From positions 1-64,000 of the forward strand of contig JBIISM010000002.1 in NCBI GenBank assembly GCA_044341025.1: a stretch of 64,000 nucleotides of DNA, read 5' to 3'. The DNA comes from JABMMZ01 sp044341025 (GTDB lineage Bacteria; Bacteroidota; Bacteroidia; NS11-12g; UBA955). Of this stretch, positions 42,626-50,099 are shown piece by piece. The notes under the pieces are model-generated. The model did no database searches and was not told where the DNA came from. It worked only from the letters and a program-made list of their open reading frames with translations. Each line of letters opens with the position of its first letter. The first letter of the stretch is position 1. A program made the translations under genes and the position numbers.

Positions 42626-44113
42626 TTATTGAATTTTGATTTCAATTGTATTTTTAGTTTCAGTACCAGCATTGTAGTTGGTGATAATTCTATCTCTAGA
42701 GATACCGAATTTCTCAACTAAGAACTTAATCATTTCATCCATGCAACGTGTGTTAGCTGCAGCATTGTATTTGGAGCTTTTTCCTGCAGGACCATTAAGG
42801 ATTAATTTCTTGTCAGGGCATTGTTTCATTTTGTCAACAACCGAGTACAATAATGCTTTAACTTCTTTGGTTAAACAATTTGCGCTGATTGTAACAGGTG
42901 GGAAAGATACATTGTCACAGTTGCAACACATTTTAATTTCAACACCGTTGGCGTCAACTAAAGCACCTGGAGACGAATTTAATTCTCTATCTCTATGGTC
43001 AGGGATGTTATCTCCATCGCTATCCATTGCTTTTCCAGTTGTAGCATCTACCATTGCACCTTTGTCAGTGAAAGGCTCTTCGTCTTGGCAATCTGGAACA
43101 CCGTCCATATCTGAATCAACTGCCATTCCATTACCATACACCATACAAGAATCTGGAGTGGTATTGTCTTGGTCGAAACAATTTGTTACATGGTCTTTGT
43201 CATCATCGAATCCAAGGCAATCCGTTTTCTTTTTAACATCAGCCATTTGGTCATAGATAGACTCAACTGGGCTTAACCAGTCGTAGTGTTGGGTATTTTT
43301 AGAACCAAATTTCCAACCGAAACTAGCACGCAAATATGAATAAGAATCAAACCATCTGTTTGCGAAAACTGCAGTATTGTATACATCTAGATCATCGCTT
43401 CTCAAAGAAGTGTGTCTGTATTCTAAACCTAAATCAAAATTTTTGCTTAGGTAGTGTTTGAAGCCGAAACCAAATGGAATGCTTAAATGTTTTGCTTGGA
43501 ATTGCTCTTCAACTTTCTTGCCTATGTTAGGGTTTGGCGTTCCATTACCGAAGGCTGAAGTTAAGTACACGTCGCCTAAGAACAATCTTTGGTCAATAAA
43601 TGTAGCCGTTGATTTGAAGCTTGTTTGACCGATACCTGCAAATACGTACATTTGAGTTTTGCGCAATGGGCGCAAGAATGAAATATTACCTAAAGTAACA
43701 TGTGCTTGTAAACTCCAATCGTTAACTTTACTTTCAAATTGGAAATTGTCTTTAAATAAAGTTGGCGCTTGGTCATCTCTTTGCCCTCTTAGAGTGGCGA
43801 AGTTGTATTCAGCGCGCAAAGCAAATGTTTGAGAAATCGAGTACTTCACAAATGGAGCGATGTCCCATCCTAATTGCTTTTTGTCAGCATCACCATGAAA
43901 AAGTGAAGTTCCAGCCATTAATCCAAGAGTGAATTTTTTTGCTCTTCTATCCACGTAGTAAGAAGAATGAAGACTTTGTCCAGAATCGGTTTGAACACCA
44001 GCTACCCATTTTGCCTTAGCATAAGGATGGCGTTTCCAAGTTGAATCTTGAGAGGCGAATGCAGAAAAGCTTATTCCGCACAAGACTAAAAGGGTCAGTT
44101 TAAGTATTTTCAT
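42626..44113 (-). CDS. Outer-membrane barrel with type-3 calcium repeats and OmpA-like end
   Basis: 495 residues. Signal peptide (ISFSAFA), an OmpA-type beta-barrel (about 45-265), three Asp-rich thrombospondin type-3-like repeats (FDDDKDHVTNCFD, DSDMDGVPDC, DSDGDNIPDH; about 275-365), a cysteine cluster CCNC and a C-terminal OmpA-like domain (about 385-495). That domain keeps the NTRCMDEMIKFL helix with its arginine but lacks the usual TD of the peptidoglycan-binding loop. An alternative ATG six codons upstream is possible. Confidence 0.88.
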   Translation of the reverse strand: MKILKLTLLVLCGISFSAFASQDSTWKRHPYAKAKWVAGVQTDSGQSLHSSYYVDRRAKKFTLGLMAGTSLFHGDADKKQLGWDIAPFVKYSISQTFALRAEYNFATLRGQRDDQAPTLFKDNFQFESKVNDWSLQAHVTLGNISFLRPLRKTQMYVFAGIGQTSFKSTATFIDQRLFLGDVYLTSAFGNGTPNPNIGKKVEEQFQAKHLSIPFGFGFKHYLSKNFDLGLEYRHTSLRSDDLDVYNTAVFANRWFDSYSYLRASFGWKFGSKNTQHYDWLSPVESIYDQMADVKKKTDCLGFDDDKDHVTNCFDQDNTTPDSCMVYGNGMAVDSDMDGVPDCQDEEPFTDKGAMVDATTGKAMDSDGDNIPDHRDRELNSSPGALVDANGVEIKMCCNCDNVSFPPVTISANCLTKEVKALLYSVVDKMKQCPDKKLILNGPAGKSSKYNAAANTRCMDEMIKFLVEKFGISRDRIITNYNAGTETKNTIEIKIQ

Positions 44114-44141
44114 TTTGAAATGATTTTTCATTTGATGTTTG

Positions 44142-44172
44142 CAAAAGTACACATTCCTTGCTCAAAAAACAA
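44142..44172 (-). promoter_or_regulatory. Promoter of the OmpA-like gene
   Basis: Minus-strand TTG (44170-44172), 20-base spacer, TACTTTTG (44142-44149), matching the phylum consensus. It overlaps the first ATG of the longer frame and so supports an inner start. Confidence 0.6.
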
Positions 44173-44239
44173 TACATGTTGTGTGAATTTATTTTTAAAA
44201 AATCTTCAATAAGTATATAATTTGTTGTAATTCAGGTAT

Positions 44240-45823
44240 TTAAATACATGTAACATACCCTGAAGAGTGGCTGAAATTGAGCTTGTTTTTTAGCATAAAT
44301 GCTACATTTTCATGCTTTATCAACAATTCAAGGCAATTCAATTTCCTTTCTTGTATATGCTTGATATCGAAATAATTATGGAAAGTATCATCAAGTTTTC
44401 TCAATGAGTTGTTAACCTTTGATTTTTCAATTTCAAGCATTGATTTCTCAGCATTTTTAAGCCCTTTTTCATAGCTTTTTCCTAGTTCTACTAGTTTGAT
44501 AAATTCAGATTTATCTATTTGGTTTACAGAGTCTTGTATTTTCTTTTTAAGCAAATTGAATGTGTTGATTTCTTGACTTAAGTTTATGTCATTGGCCCCT
44601 AAACTAAGGATATGTTTTTCGGGATTTTGACTTATTAACAAATCTACTTCTGAAATATTTAGTTTTTTGAGCAAGTCCATGCTTTTATTTGGTATAATCC
44701 ACACGCTAGGCCTCAAAAGCAGGCATGGTTTACTTATGTTATTGACTGTGAATAAATTAGAAATTTGAATCCAATAATTTATTTCAGCATTTCCACCAAT
44801 GTAGGCTATGTTAGGTAAAATGGATTCCTGAAACAATGGCCTCAAAACCGCATTTGGACTGAAGCGCTCTGGATGCATTTTAATGTCTTCTAGAATTTCT
44901 TCTCTACTATAAGTAATCTCCGTTCCAAGAACTGTGTAGCGATGGTTTTCAAAAGTTATTCTATTGCGAATCCCATCAGCCAAATAGAAAAAATTAATTT
45001 CTCTAGAATTGAGTTGGGTATGAAATCCCTTAGACTTAATTTCTTCGCTTGCATTTTTAAACACGCTGAAATTAACTTGTTCAAGTATGTCTTTTTCAAT
45101 GGTATTTGTAAATTGGGTTTTTAGCTCTTTTTTATCTGCATCTAGACAAACTAGGCCCATTGGCCCAAATACTTTGTGTGCCAATTTTATTGTTGCTTCT
45201 CCCAAAGTTTTTGATTTCACATAAATCTCTTCAATTTCTGAAAGCAATTGTTCGCTTTGAATGTTAAGCTTGACTTGTGATTTAATTTCTTCAATTGTTT
45301 TTTTGACTTCATCTAATTTGAATCTTCCGCAGGCACCTGTCTGATTTGTTTGCCAAGTGAATTTATGTCCAAATAAAACAGTGTCTTGGATCTCTTGGAA
45401 GTCGTGGTCTTCTGATGCAAGCCAATAGATTGGAATAAAGTTTTTTTCAGGGTATTTTAATTTTAACTCCTCTGTTAACTTTATAACTGCTAGTATCTTG
45501 TAAATGACAAAGGCAGGACCCAAAAATAAATGCAATTGCTGTCCCGTGCTTACTGTGTATGTGTTCGATTTAAGTAAACTTAGAATATTCGATTTTACCA
45601 GGTCGTTTTCTTCTAAATTGGACAGAAAACTATAGTCACTTTGTATGCATTTTACTAAGGTATTGCGGTAATCTTGGTCGAAATTTGCTTTTCCATCTAG
45701 CGCTTTTTCAATTGAATAGTATGGATTGTCTTCCCCTAATAGTTCTATTAACGACTTGTCTTTCGTAACAAAAGCTTTGGTCGTATTTGAGAGGCTATTT
45801 ATTTCAGAGAGTTTGAATTCCAT
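44240..45823 (-). CDS. bshC: Bacillithiol biosynthesis cysteine-adding enzyme
   Basis: 527 residues, typical length. Adds cysteine to glucosaminyl-malate in the last step of bacillithiol synthesis. Family motifs: TYTVSTGQQLHLFLGPAFVIYKI, then FIPIYWLASEDHDFQEI near residues 130-150, and a C-terminal coiled coil. The ATG follows the rimO stop with no gap, so the genes are probably co-translated. bshA and bshB are not in the window. Confidence 0.95.
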   Translation of the reverse strand: MEFKLSEINSLSNTTKAFVTKDKSLIELLGEDNPYYSIEKALDGKANFDQDYRNTLVKCIQSDYSFLSNLEENDLVKSNILSLLKSNTYTVSTGQQLHLFLGPAFVIYKILAVIKLTEELKLKYPEKNFIPIYWLASEDHDFQEIQDTVLFGHKFTWQTNQTGACGRFKLDEVKKTIEEIKSQVKLNIQSEQLLSEIEEIYVKSKTLGEATIKLAHKVFGPMGLVCLDADKKELKTQFTNTIEKDILEQVNFSVFKNASEEIKSKGFHTQLNSREINFFYLADGIRNRITFENHRYTVLGTEITYSREEILEDIKMHPERFSPNAVLRPLFQESILPNIAYIGGNAEINYWIQISNLFTVNNISKPCLLLRPSVWIIPNKSMDLLKKLNISEVDLLISQNPEKHILSLGANDINLSQEINTFNLLKKKIQDSVNQIDKSEFIKLVELGKSYEKGLKNAEKSMLEIEKSKVNNSLRKLDDTFHNYFDIKHIQERKLNCLELLIKHENVAFMLKNKLNFSHSSGYVTCI

Positions 45824-47134
45824 TTAAACAAGTTTGCCAAACAGATCAAAAGATTCAGCATCTATTATTTCAATAGTAGCAAAATCACCTATCCTTACGA
45901 AATTATCAGCTGCTTTAACCAAAACTTCGTTGTCTACTTCAGGTGAGTCGCCTTCGGATCGGCCAACAAAATAGGCGCCTTCTTTGCGGTCGAAAATAAC
46001 TTTAAGGCTTTGACCAATCTTTGCCTGGTTCTTTCTCATAGAGATGTCTTCTTGCAAGGCCATTAATTCTTCCGCTCGTCTTTGCTTTTCTTCTGGAGGC
46101 ACATCGTCAACTAGAGTGTGTGCATGGGTGTTTTCTTCATGTGAATAGGTAAAGACGCCTAAACGGTCGAATTCAAAATCTTGCACAAATTGCTTTAACT
46201 CTTCAAAATCTTCAATACTTTCACCTGGGTGCCCAACCAGAATGGTGGTTCTCAAAGTGATTCCAGGTACTTTTTCTTTTATAGTGTTAAGCAATTCATA
46301 AGTTCTTCTCCGAGTTATACCGCGCCTCATGATCTTTAAAACATTGTCGGAAATATGTTGAACTGGAATGTCTAAATATTTGCAAATATTATTTTCCTCA
46401 GCCATTAACGGCAAAATTTCTTCAGGGAATTGAGACGGGTATGCATAGTGTAACCTAATCCATTCGAGACCATCAACCTTAGTGAGTGCCTCTAATAAAT
46501 CTTTGAGTTTGCGTTCGCCATATAAATCTAATCCGTAATAGGTGCTATCTTGAGCGATTAGCATAATTTCCTTGGTGCCATTTTTGACCAAATTTTTGGC
46601 TTCTAAAACAATTTGTTCAATTGATTTGCTTACGTGCTTGCCTCTCATCAGTGGAATCGCGCAAAACGAGCACGGCCTATTGCAGCCTTCACTTATTTTT
46701 AAATAGGTGTAGTGTTGAGGCGTTGTTGTTAGCCTTTCGCCAATAAGTTCATGTTTATAGTCAGCACCCAGAGCGTTCAAAAGCCCCGGCAATTCTAATG
46801 TCCCAAAAAAAGCGTCAACCTGCGGAATCTCTGCCTCTAGTTCATCTTTATATCTATGGGATAGGCATCCTGTAACAAATAATTTATCAATCCTGCCAGC
46901 TTCTTTTTCGCTTACATAAGAAAGTATGGTGTCTATACTTTCTTGTTTGGCATTATCAATAAAGCCACAGGTGTTTACAACAATAATATTGGCATCGTTT
47001 TTTTCAGACTCGTGTGTAGCTTCTATATCATTGCCTTTCAATTGGCTTAAAAGAACTTCGCTATCAACAAGGTTTTTGCTGCAACCAAGTGTGATAATAT
47101 TTATTTTATTTTGTTTTAGAGATTTGGTGCGCAT
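45824..47134 (-). CDS. rimO: Ribosomal protein S12 methylthiotransferase
   Basis: 436 residues, radical-SAM enzyme that methylthiolates an aspartate of S12. An N-terminal MTTase domain with cluster cysteines (GCSKN, CGFIDNA, CLSHRY), the radical-SAM motif CNRPCSFCAIP, and a C-terminal TRAM domain. The RGITRRRTYELL segment favours RimO over MiaB. Three bases after ftsY; the operon joins it to protein-targeting and thiol genes. Confidence 0.95.
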   Translation of the reverse strand: MRTKSLKQNKINIITLGCSKNLVDSEVLLSQLKGNDIEATHESEKNDANIIVVNTCGFIDNAKQESIDTILSYVSEKEAGRIDKLFVTGCLSHRYKDELEAEIPQVDAFFGTLELPGLLNALGADYKHELIGERLTTTPQHYTYLKISEGCNRPCSFCAIPLMRGKHVSKSIEQIVLEAKNLVKNGTKEIMLIAQDSTYYGLDLYGERKLKDLLEALTKVDGLEWIRLHYAYPSQFPEEILPLMAEENNICKYLDIPVQHISDNVLKIMRRGITRRRTYELLNTIKEKVPGITLRTTILVGHPGESIEDFEELKQFVQDFEFDRLGVFTYSHEENTHAHTLVDDVPPEEKQRRAEELMALQEDISMRKNQAKIGQSLKVIFDRKEGAYFVGRSEGDSPEVDNEVLVKAADNFVRIGDFATIEIIDAESFDLFGKLV

Positions 47135-47137
47135 AGT

Positions 47138-48106
47138 TTATACTTCAAAAAGTGAATTCACAAATTCTTCAGGATTAAATATTTTTATGTCCTCTATTCC
47201 TTCCCCAGTTCCAATAAATCTAACAGGGATTTTAAACAAATCACTGACCCCAAGCACAACACCACCCTTAGCTGTGCCATCAAGCTTTGTAAGTGCCAAT
47301 GAACTAACTTCGGTTGCGGCAGTGAATTGTTTGGCTTGTTCAAATGCATTTTGACCTGTTGATGCATCTAGTACCAACATAACATCATTAGGCGCATGGT
47401 CTAGCACTTTGCTCATTACCCGTTTAATTTTGCTCAATTCATTCATTAAATTGATTTTGTTATGGAGTCTTCCTGCGGTATCAATAATTACGATGTCATA
47501 ATTCTCGTTTTTTGCTTTTTCTAGAGCATCAAAAGCAACTGCAGATGGATCGGCATTCATTCCTTTAGAATAAAAGTCACAATCAACCCGCTTGCTCCAA
47601 ATTTCCAATTGATCTACAGCACCCGCTCTGAAGGTATCTCCAGCTGCAAGAAGAACTTTATTGCCATGCTTCTTAAATTGATTGGCTAATTTTCCAATGG
47701 TTGTGGTTTTGCCTACACCATTAACGCCAACTACCATAAGTACATATGGCTTTGTTTGCTTGTCTAGTTTGAAGTTTAGCTCTTCCGTTTTTTTATTTTC
47801 AGTTAAAAGCAAAGTGATTTCATCTCTTAATAAAAGGTGAAGTTCATTTGAATTTAGATATTTGTCTTTTTTGACTCTTTTCTCTACTCTTTCAATAATT
47901 CTAAATGTGGTTTCAGTCCCTACATCGCTGCTGATTAGAATTTCTTCTAATTCATCAAGGAAACTTGCATCAATAGATGCTCTTCCAGAAAGTGCTTTGC
48001 CTAATTTCCCAAAAAAAGATTCTTTGGTTTTGTCTAAACCGAGTTGAGATGCCTCTGATTTATTAGCAGACGTTTTGTCTTTTTTAAAGAAATCAAATAT
48101 AGACAT
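47138..48106 (-). CDS. ftsY: Signal recognition particle receptor FtsY
   Basis: 322 residues. SRP GTPase that docks ribosomes at the membrane. A short, charged N-terminal region without the long acidic A domain of E. coli, the N domain, then the NG GTPase: VGVNGVGKTTTIGKLA (G1), DTFRAGAVDQLE, DTAGR (G3), TKLDGTAKGG (G4). It starts 16 bases after the T-tract of the terminator that ends rpmB-rpmG-DUF4295. Confidence 0.96.
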   Translation of the reverse strand: MSIFDFFKKDKTSANKSEASQLGLDKTKESFFGKLGKALSGRASIDASFLDELEEILISSDVGTETTFRIIERVEKRVKKDKYLNSNELHLLLRDEITLLLTENKKTEELNFKLDKQTKPYVLMVVGVNGVGKTTTIGKLANQFKKHGNKVLLAAGDTFRAGAVDQLEIWSKRVDCDFYSKGMNADPSAVAFDALEKAKNENYDIVIIDTAGRLHNKINLMNELSKIKRVMSKVLDHAPNDVMLVLDASTGQNAFEQAKQFTAATEVSSLALTKLDGTAKGGVVLGVSDLFKIPVRFIGTGEGIEDIKIFNPEEFVNSLFEV

Positions 48107-48122
48107 GGTATTGGTGTTTAAT

Positions 48123-48147
48123 AAAAAAGCCCCCGTTTCCGGAGGCT
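48123..48147 (-). terminator. Terminator of the rpmB-rpmG-DUF4295 unit
   Basis: On the minus strand a GC-rich hairpin (48128-48147, 4-base loop, one mismatch) is followed by six T. It lies directly upstream of ftsY, leaving almost no space for an independent promoter. Confidence 0.75.
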
Positions 48148-48167
48148 AACTTTTATATAAGATCTTA

Positions 48168-48317
48168 TTATTTAAAATAGGTTTTAGCCTCTTCGCCGCT
48201 AATGATATCTTCTTTAAAAGAGTAAGCGCCATTTTTGGATTTTACTGCTCTAAAAACTTTAACAAAGTCTTTGCCTTCTCCTTCTTTTTTTAGTGTTGCA
48301 ACAACCTTTTTTGCCAT
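48168..48317 (-). CDS. DUF4295 family small protein
   Basis: 49 residues: starts MAKKVVATLKKEGEGKDF and ends EEAKTYFK; basic and lysine-rich. It matches the short DUF4295 proteins that in Bacteroidota sit directly after the L28 and L33 genes. A ribosome-linked role is suggested by that fixed position only. Nine bases follow the rpmG stop and a terminator comes after it, so it ends the ribosomal unit. Confidence 0.88.
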   Translation of the reverse strand: MAKKVVATLKKEGEGKDFVKVFRAVKSKNGAYSFKEDIISGEEAKTYFK

Positions 48318-48326
48318 AATCTATAA

Positions 48327-48509
48327 TTATTTAATTTCTTTGTGAAGTGTAACCTTTTTCATGAAAGGATTGTATTTTTTCAATTCAATTCTTTCAGTTG
48401 TATTCTTTTTGTTTTTGGTGGTAATGTACCTGCTCATTCCTGGTACGTCAGTGTTCTTTTGTTCAGTACACTCCAAAATAACCTGTATGCGATTTCCTTT
48501 TTTTGCCAT
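48327..48509 (-). CDS. rpmG: Ribosomal protein L33
   Basis: 60 residues, basic, of the 50S subunit: starts MAKKGNRIQVILECT, then TTKNKKNTTERIELKKYNP. The zinc-binding cysteine pairs seen in some L33 are absent except one (ECTEQ), the cysteine-poor form. Two bases after rpmB. Confidence 0.96.
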   Translation of the reverse strand: MAKKGNRIQVILECTEQKNTDVPGMSRYITTKNKKNTTERIELKKYNPFMKKVTLHKEIK

Positions 48510-48511
48510 GA

Positions 48512-48745
48512 TTATATACTACCTTTTTTGAATACTCTATTAATTGCTTCGGTGATACCGATTTTATTTATTGTCCTGATTGCAGAAGTAGACACTCTTA
48601 GAGTAATCCATTCTCCTGTTTCAGGAATATAAAATCTTTTATCCTGAAGATTCGCGTAGAACCTACGCTTAGTTTTTCGATTACTATGAGAAACATTGTT
48701 TCCTGCTAGTGCTTTTTTTCCTGTAAGATCACAAACTCTTGACAT
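48512..48745 (-). CDS. rpmB: Ribosomal protein L28
   Basis: 77 residues of the 50S subunit: starts MSRVCDLTGKKALAGNNVSH, then NRKTKRRFYANLQDKRFYIP and a C-terminal WITLRVSTSAIRTI. The frame is open 21 codons upstream, but those codons overlap the leader, and homologues start at this ATG. First gene of the rpmB-rpmG-DUF4295 unit. Confidence 0.96.
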   Translation of the reverse strand: MSRVCDLTGKKALAGNNVSHSNRKTKRRFYANLQDKRFYIPETGEWITLRVSTSAIRTINKIGITEAINRVFKKGSI

Positions 48746-48764
48746 GACTATAAAATTGGGAGTG

Positions 48765-48797
48765 CAAAGGTAGGGACAATGTGGATTAAAATCCAAA
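48765..48797 (-). promoter_or_regulatory. Promoter of the ribosomal L28-L33 unit
   Basis: Minus-strand TTTG (48794-48797), 21-base spacer, TACCTTTG (48765-48772), a good consensus match about 20 bases before the rpmB ATG. Confidence 0.65.
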
Positions 48798-48841
48798 TGT
48801 TTTTTCAATTTTTTTGATATAGGTCTCTAAATGCACCATTT

Positions 48842-50008
48842 CTAAGGGTATAGCAAATATTTATTTCTCGTAATTTTATAAGAATCAAGTCCACTTTGCC
48901 AAGATTGTCTAATTTCTGACACAGTTTTACCGGCAATTATTTGCTTTCTTAAACTGCTGGTTCCCGCTAATTTATCTATAAATTCAGTGAAAAAATCCGC
49001 CTTGTTTTTGCTTAATCGATAGGAAAGAACCAAGTAGTTTAAATTTATTTCAGATTCCTGATAGGCTCGGTAATTTCCATACCAGGTTAAATTGAAGCCC
49101 AAACAAGGAATTCCAAGACATTTTGGTTTTTCTGAGACACCTTTAATGCTTACTGGAGTAAAGGCATAATTTCCCCAGTCTAAGGCGGGCGATCCAAAGC
49201 ATTGATATGGCGTGCTGGTTCCTTGCCCCATACTCATATTTGTACCTTCAAACAGACCTAAGGAAGGGTATAAATAAATCGAACTTTGGGTTTGTAGGTT
49301 CGGAGATGGTTTAATGGGTAAAACATAAGCTGTTTTGTGGGTGTAATTTAAGCAAGTAATTACCTTAAGTGAACACTGCACTCCGTTTTTAAGCCATGAT
49401 TCACCATTGATCATTTGGGCTATTTCTCCGACGGTGCAGCCATGAACCAAAGGGATTTTATGCATACCTACAAAACTTCTATACGCCGTGTCGAGCATTG
49501 GCCCATCAATATAATGTCCATTTGGGTTGGGTCTGTCCAAAACAATCATCGGAATAGTCATTTCAGCAGCAGCTTCCATGACATAATGCATTGTGCTGAT
49601 ATACGTGTAAAAGCGCACTCCAACATCTTGTATGTCAAAAATAATGGCCTCAATGCTATCTAAATCAGCTGCATTTGGTTTTTTGTGGTTGCCATACAGG
49701 GAAATGATTTTAAGTTTTGTTCGCTCGTCTCTTCCATTGTTAACGGTGGTGCCGGCACTGGCATTTCCTCTAAAGCCATGCTCTGGAGCGAAGAGACATT
49801 TGATTTTAATTCCTAAACTTAATAATGTGTCAACCAAATGGGTACTTTTGATGCAGCTGGTTTGATTTACGACCAAGGCTATCCTCTTGTTTTTTATTAA
49901 AGGCAGGTATGCAGCAGTTTGCTCAGCTGCAGTAATAATTTGCGCGTTGCTTGTATTAATAACCCAAAGGCATAAAATAAAAAAGCAGTATACCTTTGAT
50001 TTTGGCAT
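48842..50008 (-). CDS. namZ: NamZ-type exo-N-acetylmuramidase (DUF1343 family)
   Basis: 388 residues with a signal peptide (WVINTSNAQ, about 1-22). Family motifs: ALVVNQTS, FAPEHGFRGNASAG, FDIQDVGVRFYTYISTMHYV, LDRPNPNGHYIDGP, EGTNMSMGQGTSTPYQCFGSP. NamZ enzymes remove terminal MurNAc from peptidoglycan fragments during wall recycling. Alone on its transcript, downstream of the efflux operon's hairpin. Confidence 0.93.
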   Translation of the reverse strand: MPKSKVYCFFILCLWVINTSNAQIITAAEQTAAYLPLIKNKRIALVVNQTSCIKSTHLVDTLLSLGIKIKCLFAPEHGFRGNASAGTTVNNGRDERTKLKIISLYGNHKKPNAADLDSIEAIIFDIQDVGVRFYTYISTMHYVMEAAAEMTIPMIVLDRPNPNGHYIDGPMLDTAYRSFVGMHKIPLVHGCTVGEIAQMINGESWLKNGVQCSLKVITCLNYTHKTAYVLPIKPSPNLQTQSSIYLYPSLGLFEGTNMSMGQGTSTPYQCFGSPALDWGNYAFTPVSIKGVSEKPKCLGIPCLGFNLTWYGNYRAYQESEINLNYLVLSYRLSKNKADFFTEFIDKLAGTSSLRKQIIAGKTVSEIRQSWQSGLDSYKITRNKYLLYP

Positions 50009-50060
50009 ACTGCAATGATAAATATTTATTCTTCAAAATGCATCTTTGCAAAAGAAGAAT

Positions 50061-50092
50061 AATGCACCTGCTAAACATTAAGCAGGTGCATT
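50061..50092 (-). terminator. Hairpin terminator of the RND efflux operon
   Basis: A perfect 12-base stem AATGCACCTGCT / AGCAGGTGCATT with an 8-base loop, eight bases after the RND gene stop on the minus strand. It is followed by a mixed T-rich stretch (ATTCTTCTTTTG), so termination may be incomplete. Confidence 0.7.
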
Positions 50093-50099
50093 GCTTAGA

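Noticed and set aside
42678..43256. 192-codon plus-strand frame
   Set aside because: Antisense to the OmpA-like gene, whose repeats and signal peptide are clear; no promoter or family features.
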